Assembly (NCBI GenBank): GCA_023252195.1
Contig: JAHEXI010000006.1
Location: 62,001-126,000 of the forward strand
Direction: 5' to 3'
DNA length: 64,000 bases
Source of the DNA: Pseudonocardiales bacterium
Lineage (GTDB): Bacteria; Actinomycetota; Actinomycetes; Mycobacteriales; Pseudonocardiaceae
Shown here piece by piece: positions 54,969 through 62,403 of this stretch. The notes beneath the pieces are model-generated. The model made no database searches. It saw only the letters and a program-made list of their open reading frames with translations, and was not told where the DNA came from. Position numbers and translations under genes: made by a program. The first letter of the stretch is position 1. The number at the start of each line of letters is the position of its first letter.

Positions 54969-57715
54969 GCTCGGGTCCTGGCTGCGGCCGCCGGACCGAT
55001 CCCACTGGGTCCTGGGCTGCGGCCCTCTTCAGGCGCAAGATCAGCTGTGCTGGGCAGCTCCACAGCCGCCGGACCGCCGCGCAGCGCATCCGGAGTGGTG
55101 TCCAGCGCGGTGCACAGATGCTCCAAATGCGCGCCTGAAAGGTCCACCCGTACCCGCTCGACGCCGCCAGCGCCATCACCGAAGATGAACTGCCGGGGTG
55201 CCCGGTCTCGTTCCGTGGCCATCCGGTCACCCCCTGGGCGACGCCCCAGCGAGGCCACCACCTGCTCATATCCGACCCCGATGGGAACCTTCAGCAGGCG
55301 CAGCGCGTCGGCCTGTGCGGGCCCGTCGTCGAGCCTGCCGACGAAGACCGAGTCCAGCAGCGATACGAAACCTTGGATTTTCAGGAAGTCCGCCGGGACC
55401 TGCGACGACAGCAGCACCCGCACGTTCCACTTGCGGGAGTCCCGGGCGAAGCGGTTCATCAACACCCGACCGGTGGGGACCTCAGACAGGAAGAACGCCT
55501 CATCGATCCATACGCCTTTGCGCTCGTCACGGGGGCGCTCGTAGATCGACCGTTGGGTCAGCCAAGCGGCCAGGTTGAGCAGCTCCACGCCGAGCGACTC
55601 GGCGTCGGTCCAGTGCTCCCGACCGATGGCGTCCTTGGGCAAAGTCAGGCCGGACATCGTGAGCACGGTCAGCCGGTCATCGCGTACCTCGGTGTAGGGG
55701 TCGGCGCCCTTGTCCGGAATGAGCAACGACATGCGTTCCCGCATCTCGTCGAGGAAGTCGGCGACCACGATGGCGTGCTCATGGTGCTCGGAGGGATCAC
55801 GACGCAGCATCTCGAAGACCTGCCCGGGATGCGCGTCAGGACGCCCACCCACCGCCCGGACCGCACGGAGCAGCACGATGCGGGTCTTCGCCATCCGGGC
55901 GACCTCGAACGGGAGCACTCCGGTAAGGACGTCAAGTACCAGCCGGCGCCGGGTGGCTGCGGTGAGCGCCTTCTCCCGCCGCCAGGCTCGCTCCGGATCC
56001 TCCTCGTCGAGGAAATGCGAAAGCTCGGGCTCACCGACCACCCGGTAAGGATTGAGGATGCCGGGCTGGGCGTTGAGCAGGTTGATCGGCCGCGCGTAGG
56101 GCCGCAGCTCGGGCAGCTCACACAGCTTGGCCAGCGGACCGGAGGGGTCCAACAGGGTCCAGTACGCGCCGGACCGCAGCGTTTTGTACACGATGCCGCC
56201 GCCCAGAAAGGACTTGCCGCCACCGAGCCCGGCCACCAACGCCGTTAGCCCGGAGGAGTCCCGGATCTCCTGGGCCATCCACGGATCCCAGGCGACCGGG
56301 CGCCGGGTGGCGGTGCACGTCTCGCCGAGCAGGATGCCGCGCCGGTCCCCCACCTCCGCGGTGGCGGTGGGCACCGCGGAAGCCGCCCAGATCACCGAGC
56401 CGCGGCGCAGGTAGGCACCCGAGGACAGCGGCTCGCCCGGGATGAACTCGCGGGCCAGTGCGTACTGCGACTCCGGATGCTCGATGGCGATCTTGGGCTT
56501 GTACAGATCCAGTAGCTGCTGCGCCAACCGGAGTGCGTCCCGCTCGGTAGGTCCCGAGACCGCTACCCGCCACCAGGACCGGACCCGGGTGCCCAGCGCG
56601 GTGAAGCCCGAGGTCATCTCGTCGTCGATCTCCAGCACCCTGGTGGCTTGGCGGACCAGGCTCTGCGGCGGCTCGAGGTCGTGCTCGTCGGTGTAGTGCC
56701 GCACCTGCGAACGCACCTTGTTCATCTGCCGCTGCAGTTCGCCGGCCACCTCCTCTGGCCGGCGCACATAGAGACGCGCCGACCATTCAACCCCGGCCGG
56801 CAGGCGGTCCGAGCGCTGTACCCACGGATCGTCGATCTCCGGGATCCGCAACCCGTGCATCTGCCCCACGGTGAGGACTACGACGTGCCGTGCGACGCCG
56901 GCGTTGGAGCCGGTGCGGCCGCGAACGGTGAGGGTGGGAGCGTAGGGCTCGGTGTGGAAGTCCGCGGCGTCGGTGAAACTGGCCAGATCCTCGGGTTCCC
57001 AGGTGGCGCCGGGGGTCGCGGGCAGGTTGCGTGGCGCGGGCAGACCAAGCGAGCACGATCGGTGCATCAGCCAGGACATCTCCCCGGCGGTCACCGGCCG
57101 ACCCTCCAGCCCGGCCACACCGATCACGCCGTCGAGGTGCTCCACTTCGGCGTCGATCGCGACCAGCTCGGCATCGACGGCGGTGGGAAAAACTCGCCGC
57201 AGCATCGGCGCGGCCCGCTCCACGACCCGGTCGACCATGGAACGGGTCTGCACCTGCACGCCGAGATAGACTTCCTTCTCGGCCATCGAATGCCCGAGCA
57301 GTTGCTGCTGCTCACCGATCATGTAGTCGTCGAAGGACAGCGCTCCGGGAGTGTCGGGCAGCCTGCCTACCGCGTTGCGCACGTGGGCTTCGGCCCACAT
57401 CCGGATCGGGTATGGGCGGGCGGTGACCCGCAGGTGCATCCACCGGCCCTGCAACTCCGCGTACTGGCCTGCGATGGCATGAATCAGGTCTTGACGTTGC
57501 GAGTCCGAGCGGAACGACCAGCGCTGCGACGCGAGCCGGTACCAGGCGTAGACCTCCTGCCCGTTGCGGACCAGGTGGCCGTCAATGGAGCGCAGCGCGA
57601 TGGACGGGGTGTACGTGGGGGCGACAAGCTCGCCCGGGAGCTTGTGGCCGCGCCGGTTGGAGCCCTGGTGCTGGTCGTCTTCACTGCTGCTGGGAGGACG
57701 TCGGAGCCCGAACAC
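54965..57715 (-). CDS. VirB4/TraC-like secretion ATPase
   Basis: A 916-residue cytoplasmic ATPase that would energise substrate or pilus transport. The N-terminal half carries a VirB4-type region (SIALRSIDGHLVRNGQEVYAWYRL, ARLYVRRPEEVAGELQRQMNKV). The C-terminal half is a RecA-like motor: Walker A VAGLGGGKSFLGGG near residue 500, TLLDPSGPLAKLCELPE, Walker B KGVWIDEAFFL near 735, and VRVLLSSQVPADF (arginine-finger/motif C region). GTG 57715 is favoured by GGAAGGAG 7 nt upstream and overlaps the PrgI-like gene by 35 bp. Confidence 0.88.
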   Translation of the reverse strand: MFGLRRPPSSSEDDQHQGSNRRGHKLPGELVAPTYTPSIALRSIDGHLVRNGQEVYAWYRLASQRWSFRSDSQRQDLIHAIAGQYAELQGRWMHLRVTARPYPIRMWAEAHVRNAVGRLPDTPGALSFDDYMIGEQQQLLGHSMAEKEVYLGVQVQTRSMVDRVVERAAPMLRRVFPTAVDAELVAIDAEVEHLDGVIGVAGLEGRPVTAGEMSWLMHRSCSLGLPAPRNLPATPGATWEPEDLASFTDAADFHTEPYAPTLTVRGRTGSNAGVARHVVVLTVGQMHGLRIPEIDDPWVQRSDRLPAGVEWSARLYVRRPEEVAGELQRQMNKVRSQVRHYTDEHDLEPPQSLVRQATRVLEIDDEMTSGFTALGTRVRSWWRVAVSGPTERDALRLAQQLLDLYKPKIAIEHPESQYALAREFIPGEPLSSGAYLRRGSVIWAASAVPTATAEVGDRRGILLGETCTATRRPVAWDPWMAQEIRDSSGLTALVAGLGGGKSFLGGGIVYKTLRSGAYWTLLDPSGPLAKLCELPELRPYARPINLLNAQPGILNPYRVVGEPELSHFLDEEDPERAWRREKALTAATRRRLVLDVLTGVLPFEVARMAKTRIVLLRAVRAVGGRPDAHPGQVFEMLRRDPSEHHEHAIVVADFLDEMRERMSLLIPDKGADPYTEVRDDRLTVLTMSGLTLPKDAIGREHWTDAESLGVELLNLAAWLTQRSIYERPRDERKGVWIDEAFFLSEVPTGRVLMNRFARDSRKWNVRVLLSSQVPADFLKIQGFVSLLDSVFVGRLDDGPAQADALRLLKVPIGVGYEQVVASLGRRPGGDRMATERDRAPRQFIFGDGAGGVERVRVDLSGAHLEHLCTALDTTPDALRGGPAAVELPSTADLAPEEGRSPGPSGIGPAAAARTRA

Positions 57716-58127
57716 CTGTGCGCTCCTTCCTGCGACCCCAGCGACGGCTCGGCCGTTGGCCGGGCCGAGGGCGGTCGCGTTCGACCCGGACCCGCGATGC
57801 GGTGGCGGCGCCACCGCGCCCCGCGGTCACCTTCCGGGGGGCCGTAAGCTCCCGCACCCACATCGCCGCAACGGCGGTCAGCGGGCGCTCGTGGGTAATC
57901 CGAGAGCCGATCACCCGGGTGAGCAGGATGGTGATGAGCAGGGCCCAGCCGGTGGAGAAGAAGCCAAAGCCGATGCCCAGCTGACGCTCAAGGCCTAGAA
58001 CAACCAGAAACGTCACCATCCCGACACCCCAGGCCACGTACCGTGCCCGCCACGGGAACGTCGCCTTGGGGGGGCCGAGCCAGACCGCGTCTACTCGGTA
58101 AACATCGTCATCAGTGCGGATCCGCAA
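57681..58127 (-). CDS. PrgI/SCO6880-N-terminal-like small membrane protein
   Basis: A 148-residue protein: RVDAVWLGPPKATFPWRARYV, two helices (VAWGVGMVTFLVVLGLE; FFSTGWALLITILLTRVIG), then SRITHERPLTAVAAMWVRELTAP and a basic, disordered tail. Two close helices followed by a short cytoplasmic ATPase-facing segment is the pattern of PrgI/VirB3/TcpE proteins, which partner VirB4. It overlaps the VirB4-like gene by 35 bp, an arrangement that suggests translational coupling. Confidence 0.8.
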   Translation of the reverse strand: MRIRTDDDVYRVDAVWLGPPKATFPWRARYVAWGVGMVTFLVVLGLERQLGIGFGFFSTGWALLITILLTRVIGSRITHERPLTAVAAMWVRELTAPRKVTAGRGGAATASRVRVERDRPRPGQRPSRRWGRRKERTGVRAPTSSQQQ

Positions 58128-58145
58128 CGTCGCGTCACCCCCCGC

Positions 58146-58406
58146 TCAGCCGGTGAACAAGCCGGCGATCCACGTCCCGAGGTTCACCCCTGCGCCGGAC
58201 ACTGCTAGCCCGACGACGCCCAACGCGATGATCACACCTCCGACCCGTCGCATGACCCCGGCGTTGTCTCCCTTACCGCCGCCCAACCACAGCAGCAACA
58301 CCGCCACCGCCAGCAGGAGCAGCGGCACGACGTTGTCCAACATCCAGGTACGCAGGTTGTGCGTGCCCAGTTCGGTTGCCTGGGCGACTACGGTCAACGC
58401 CGTCAT
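58146..58406 (-). CDS. Small two-helix protein, VirB2/TcpF-like position
   Basis: An 86-residue protein with helices NVVPLLLLAVAVLLLWLGGG and VGGVIIALGVVGLAVSGAGV separated by a short basic loop (DNAGVMRR). First gene of the secretion-like operon. Size and layout match VirB2-type pilin precursors or other small T4SS membrane subunits, but no cleavage site is evident. The gap to the next gene is 18 bp. Confidence 0.75.
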   Translation of the reverse strand: MTALTVVAQATELGTHNLRTWMLDNVVPLLLLAVAVLLLWLGGGKGDNAGVMRRVGGVIIALGVVGLAVSGAGVNLGTWIAGLFTG

Positions 58407-58815
58407 CGCAACCCCCTGGGGGTCTGATCATGGTTGCGCGCCGAGCGGCCGCCCGGCGGGTTGTGAGTAGACCATGCCAGGGTTGCCGCACAGTACCCGG
58501 CTCGCCACGCCCAGTGGTCACTCGGACAGTTGAACGGACGTCATCGCAACCCAGGTAGCCGCCAGAGCAGCACTCTGGGCCGTCCTCCTTACTCCGTTTA
58601 CACACCCTTGCGGAGTGCGCGCGCCGCCGTCCGTGGCAGTCGCAGCGTGCGCCGATTACGTACTGTAAACCGCCCAGTCGGCGCAGCGTCACTGCCGGTG
58701 GCAGTGCGGCTGTTGCCTTGGGTCGGCGTGGGCGACCGAGTAGTCTCGGGACGACGGCTGGGCCAGCTTTCGAGAGTTGGTTCTGGCGCCGTGTATTCGG
58801 GAGGGACTGGTTGAC
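58407..58815. other. Divergent intergenic region between the secretion-like operon and the HicB-like gene
   Basis: About 410 bp with no convincing gene on either strand. GTTTAC (58597-58602) and GTAAAC (58667-58672) are complementary hexamers 64 nt apart, possibly half of an operator pair. The promoter of the secretion-like operon must lie here. Confidence 0.45.
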
Positions 58816-59289
58816 GTGAGCGATAGCTACACCGCGGTATACGAACGAGACGGCGAAGCTTGGGTGGTGGAAATCGCCGAGGAGCCTGGAGTCCGTTGCC
58901 TGTGCCCAAGCGTGGCCGAGGCGCGGGAGAGCATCCGAGGAGCTCTCGGCCGCTGGCTCAAGACAGATCCGGCACAGCTTCACGTCGTCGATGATTTCCG
59001 TTTTCCGGCCCAAATTAGAACCGTCCAGCAGTCGGTGAAAGCGACCCGGACAGACGATGATCGCAACCAGATGATGGCCAGCATGACCGATTCCAAATCG
59101 GCTATGAGCTGGGCCGAGGATCTCGGACTGTCCATGCGGGATCCCGTGACCGTCGAGGCGCTCAAGAGCCTAGGCGGCCGAGAGGTCTCGATCGACACAT
59201 TCTGTCATACGATTACGATGGCGGAAGAACTGTCGAGGCTCACTGCGGCCGAGGATCGCGTTTCGGACCGCGTCGGCCAAGAGGACTAA
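58816..59289 (+). CDS. HicB-like antitoxin-family protein, orphan
   Basis: A 157-residue protein whose N-terminus SYTAVYERDGEAWVVEIAEE and SVAEARESIRGALGRWL has the partial RNase-H-like fold of HicB antitoxins. The C-terminal part (SAMSWAEDLGLSMRDP onward) is helical and would be the place of a DNA-binding domain, but I recognise none. No HicA-type toxin (a 60-85 residue dsRBD protein) is found on either side. GTG 58816 has GGAGGGA upstream. It may be a regulator or a leftover of a toxin-antitoxin pair. Confidence 0.75.
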   Translation: MSDSYTAVYERDGEAWVVEIAEEPGVRCLCPSVAEARESIRGALGRWLKTDPAQLHVVDDFRFPAQIRTVQQSVKATRTDDDRNQMMASMTDSKSAMSWAEDLGLSMRDPVTVEALKSLGGREVSIDTFCHTITMAEELSRLTAAEDRVSDRVGQED

Positions 59290-59520
59290 GAACTCCGCTA
59301 TACGGTCGCGCACGTTGTCCGACAGATACCTGAGCCTGCGAGCTGACGGCCTGCGTTGTGTTGTGTCGTGCCGGCCTTCTCAGCCTCTGCGGACTTCGCG
59401 ATCAACGAGCACGCCGGGCGGGCCTGTCCCAATCTGAAGCACTGACGCTGCAAGCAGCTTGCTCGATCCACGGTGAGCTCAGCCTCGCGCTGGACGAGAT
59501 TCACGAGATGATGGGGTCTG

Positions 59521-60022
59521 CATCCCAATCTGCCGTTGCTGGAGTTCGATGACGACTCGCCAGCGCTCATTGACCCTTTGCCGCTCACTACGACGGGTGA
59601 GGTGCCCGAACATGCGGTGATCTGTTTCTTCCAGGAGGTCATCGCCGAGGCATGCGGGGAAGGTCGGGCCGATCGCATCGGGATCTTCAAATGGGAGCAT
59701 GGCCACCACCCCCTCTACCGGCTGCACCGTTCCGGGATTGGCGCTCGGTCACGTCGTTGTTCCCAGCGCGGCAATACGCGACGAAGGCACTTCCTGTCAC
59801 TACCTTCCAGCGGGTCGGGAGATCAGCGCCGACGTCGATGCGGTCACCGCCGGGTGGCGGTGCTCCAGGAACGCGGCGGCCCACATGTCATGGGCAAGAC
59901 CTGGACCACCGATGCGCCATACCGCGAGACGCGATCCAAGATCCGGGCCCGCCGCGGCGAGGGATGTCTCACGGTGGAGATGGAGACAGCGGCGTTCCTT
60001 GCGGTCGCCCAACATCGAGCGG
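59521..60022 (+). pseudogene. Broken nucleoside phosphorylase (uridine phosphorylase family)
   Basis: Family segments appear in the right order but in two frames. Frame from 59536: LEFDDDSPALIDP, VPEHAVICFFQEVI. A second frame: LALGHVVVPSAAIRDEGTSC and HYLPAGREISADVDAVTA. Then the first frame again: VMGKTWTTDAPYRETRSK, GEGCLTVEMETAAFLAVAQ. About 45 residues are missing between the first two blocks, a frameshift follows the second, and the C-terminal end is lost after AVAQHRAVR. The motif VEMETAAF is the substrate-binding signature of these phosphorylases. The gene cannot make an intact enzyme. Confidence 0.82.
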
Positions 60023-60373
60023 TGCGCTTACGGTGCGGCACTGTCTACTGTACTAGCTATCCTGCTATTCCCGACGCTAGCTCGCGAGCGTCGTCCAGCC
60101 GTATTAGTGTCCGTTGCGCTCGCCACCGCAGCGGGACCAGTTGCGTGGAACGCGATCCTGCGAGCCACCAGGGCCGACCAGTTCTTCACCGACGCGCCGA
60201 TTCCGGTGTTCCCGATCAGCTGGCAAGACACCGGATCACTGGTGTTCGCGGTAGCCACCGTCGCCTTGGTACTCGGCCTTGGTGCGCTTCGAGCGGATAC
60301 CGGGCACCGCGTCGGCATGCTCTGTGCACTGGGCGGTATCAGCGCACTGCTTGTGGATATCTACCTGTACTGA
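60020..60373 (+). pseudogene. Membrane protein lacking its start, fused to the phosphorylase relic
   Basis: The frame reads AYGAALSTVLAILLFPTLAR, AVLVSVALATAAGPVAWNAI, FPISWQDTGSLVFAVATVAL and GMLCALGGISALLVDIYLY, four likely helices ending in a normal stop. There is no in-frame start codon at the expected place; the frame continues into the phosphorylase relic. Homologues that I recall start a few residues before AYGA. So the 3' part looks intact but the start was removed by the deletion that ended the phosphorylase gene. It could still be expressed from an upstream frame. Confidence 0.6.
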
Positions 60374-60448
60374 CCAGTCGCATCGTACGGCTCGATGCGC
60401 GTTCAGCCAGTGGGTTGATCGGAAATGTGATCAACTATCAACACCGGG

Positions 60449-61027
60449 CTAAGCCGGGTCGACGATCTCATCGGAGGACAGTGTCGTCTGCGGCACCGAA
60501 GCGAGCACTCCATCGCGGGTCAACTCCCGCACCGCCGGGACCGGGTTGGGGTCGGAGAACAGCGTGGGGTCGCTGTAGTCGGCCATCCGCCCCGTCGGGT
60601 CGACGACCCACCACGAGGCCTCCAGCGCGATCCCGTTGGGATCGTTGAAGTAGATGGAGCGCACAAAGCCGTGGTCGATGACGTCGGTTACCCCGCAACT
60701 ATGCGACTTCAGCCGGCTCTGCAGCTCCTCCAAGGCGTGCTCATCGGGAAGGTTGAACGACAGATGATCGAACTGCATCTTGCGCTGGTCCGGCACCCCG
60801 GCCGGTACCTGAAACCGTTCCACGACGACGTCTCGGTACTCGAAAAACGCCACGGTCTGCTCATCACCGAACTCGAAGAAGTAGTGCCGGAAGGATTCGT
60901 TGCCCAGGTGCGCGACGAGCCGCGCCCCGAGCACGCCGTGCCAGAACCGCGTGGTGGCGTCCATGTCGTTCGTGATCAGGGCGAGGTGGTTGATGCCCCG
61001 CCAGAAGGGCCTAGCGATCTCGGTCAT
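60449..61027 (-). CDS. VOC family protein (glyoxalase/dioxygenase-like)
   Basis: A 192-residue vicinal-oxygen-chelate protein with two beta-alpha-beta3 modules: GINHLALITNDMDATTRFWHGVLGARLVAHLG (metal His), FFEFGDEQTVAFFEY, QFDHLSFNLPDEHALEELQSRL (second metal His) and SIYFNDPNGIALEASWW (Glu ligand). A 35-residue tail follows. The substrate cannot be predicted: dioxygenase, isomerase and resistance proteins share the fold. It appears intact although its neighbours are decayed. Confidence 0.9.
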   Translation of the reverse strand: MTEIARPFWRGINHLALITNDMDATTRFWHGVLGARLVAHLGNESFRHYFFEFGDEQTVAFFEYRDVVVERFQVPAGVPDQRKMQFDHLSFNLPDEHALEELQSRLKSHSCGVTDVIDHGFVRSIYFNDPNGIALEASWWVVDPTGRMADYSDPTLFSDPNPVPAVRELTRDGVLASVPQTTLSSDEIVDPA

Positions 61028-61429
61028 AGGCCAAGTCTAGAAAGCACACCACACCTATGTCGAGATCGACGCCTGTGGATCTACGCCGAGGAGGCTGACC
61101 GGAAAATAGGTACCGCTTGGCCTCATGGTGTTGGTGTGGCGAATTTTCACCGCGGAACGCGCGGCCACACAGGGCCATCAGATGCTGTTGCCTAATCGCC
61201 CTTCTCGCGTTCTCAAGATCGCCAATAGTGAGCGGTCACCGTGCAGGATCGCACGGCCATCGCTCGGCTTCGGCGATCATGGCAGGTCGTTGAGCCGTCG
61301 GCCGGATCCATGAGCGGATCCTCCCAGAACACGAGGTCCGCAACCGGCCCCAACTATGCGGGCGTCTCGCGTTCGCCTGGCGGACCGAAGGCGAGCCGGG
61401 TCGATGTACTCCGGCGGCACCGACGACGA
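61028..61429. other. Degenerate intergenic stretch in the accessory zone
   Basis: No intact gene. A minus-strand frame includes LTIGDLENARRAIRQQH, which looks like a short scrap of an actinobacterial hypothetical protein. Nothing here can be annotated with confidence. Confidence 0.3.
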
Positions 61430-61633
61430 AAACAGTGTCCGAGACAGCCTCCGGGGAGCCATTAACGCGTCCCGGATCGCCGGAACGTCGTCATGCTTAT
61501 CTTCGTCCTCCAGCAGGACGGGCTCACCAAGCAGATCGCTGAGCGTGACTCGGAGCTCCCGCGCCACGTCCGCGAGCACATCAAGCCGGCGAACTCCGAT
61601 CTTCCTGACCGCCTGTTCGGCCGAGGCACGGCT
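61430..61633 (-). pseudogene. Fragment of an XRE-family helix-turn-helix regulator
   Basis: A minus-strand frame contains RRLDVLADVARELRVTLSDL, LGEPVLLEDEDKHDDVPAIR and DALMAPRRLSRTLF. This matches the last HTH helix and the linker of actinobacterial XRE regulators (LGEPVLLE..DVPAIRDALMAPRRLSR). The first HTH helices and the C-terminal domain of over 200 residues are missing. The frame continues for long distances on both sides as non-family sequence. Confidence 0.75.
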
Positions 61634-61640
61634 GCTAGTG

Positions 61641-61700
61641 GGTCCAGATAGATGAGCAGGGTGGTGTCGACGATGTGAACGGTGACTTCCCGGTGGCGTG
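61641..61700 (-). pseudogene. Possible transposase C-terminal scrap
   Basis: A minus-strand frame reads REVTVHIVDTTLLIYLDP, resembling the C-terminal strands of IS481/IS3-type transposases (TVTIHI-DTTL-I-L). Only about 20 residues remain. Confidence 0.3.
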
Positions 61701-61877
61701 CATACGACCGAGAGCGACTTCTGTCCGGCGGCCATGATCACGCAGGTATTGCCGTCTCGGCGTGGGCGGTGCCGCCTTGCGGTGGGGTCTTCGCACTTCC
61801 GCTGCTGCTTGTCCGGGCGCTGCTCCGGGACCGTTTCCGGCAACTGAGCTGACCTGCGTCGTGTTGACCTCGCGGTT

Positions 61878-62246
61878 CTATGCCGTTCTGCGGCTGGCAG
61901 CTCGCTTTCTGCGTACCTCGTCGATGTCCAGTGCGGTGGCCTGATCCACGAGGTCCTCCAGGTCTCCCAGCGGAAGGGTGCCCGATCGGGCATAGATCAC
62001 GAAACCTTCTTTCATGATCACTAGGGTGGGAAGGGACATGACGCGGAACATGGCGGCAAGCTGGCTATGCGCTTCAGCGTCGACCTTGCCGAACACCGCA
62101 TCGGGGTGGCGCTGCGATGCTTGTCCGAAAACAGCTTCGAACATGCGGCACAGTCGACACCGCGGTCCCCAGAAGTCGACCAGCGCCAATTTGGCGCCGC
62201 CCACGACGTCGGAGAAGGTCTCCTTTGTCAGCTCAATCGTCGCCAT
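61878..62246 (-). CDS. Thioredoxin-like protein with CRLC active site
   Basis: A 122-residue thioredoxin fold: ALVDFWGPRCRLCRMFEAVF with the active-site pair Cys30-Arg-Leu-Cys33 in place of the usual CGPC, FGKVDAEAHSQLAAMF, and the cis-Pro segment VMSLPTLVIMKEGF. The C-terminal 20 residues are basic. The Trp-Gly-Pro before the first Cys is preserved from WAPWCGPC-like sequence. A changed CXXC dipeptide shifts redox potential, so it may be an oxidant or a specialised reductase. No reductase gene is adjacent. It is 110 bp from the integrative element's att-like site. Confidence 0.9.
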   Translation of the reverse strand: MATIELTKETFSDVVGGAKLALVDFWGPRCRLCRMFEAVFGQASQRHPDAVFGKVDAEAHSQLAAMFRVMSLPTLVIMKEGFVIYARSGTLPLGDLEDLVDQATALDIDEVRRKRAASRRTA

Positions 62247-62357
62247 CTTCCCCTTCGTTGAACCCTTCGGTGATATCGAGAAGGCATCTGCTGTTTCCGC
62301 GGTTTTGTGAAATTCGTCTTGTCCGCGTCCGCCCGCTGGCGCAGGTGGTGAAGTGCG

Positions 62358-62388
62358 GGGCGGACGAGCTGGCCTGTAAGCCGGATAC
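62358..62388 (-). other. RNase P RNA 3'-end-like sequence, candidate attachment site
   Basis: The minus strand carries ATCCGGCTTACAGGCCAGCT followed by CGTCCGCCC. This closely follows the 3' end of actinobacterial rnpB (ACAGAACCCGGC-TACAG--CGACTCGTCTGCC) preceded by a GGGACA block as in rnpB. The rest of rnpB is absent here. It lies 16 bp beyond the end of int, as expected of an att site formed when an element integrates in the 3' end of an RNA gene. Confidence 0.6.
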
Positions 62389-62403
62389 AGCCGTTGTCCC
62401 TGA

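Noticed and set aside
58530-58814. Open frames on both strands in the 58.4-58.8 kb gap
   Set aside because: Arg/Ser/Pro-rich translations without hydrophobic core or ribosome site; the position favours a divergent regulatory region.
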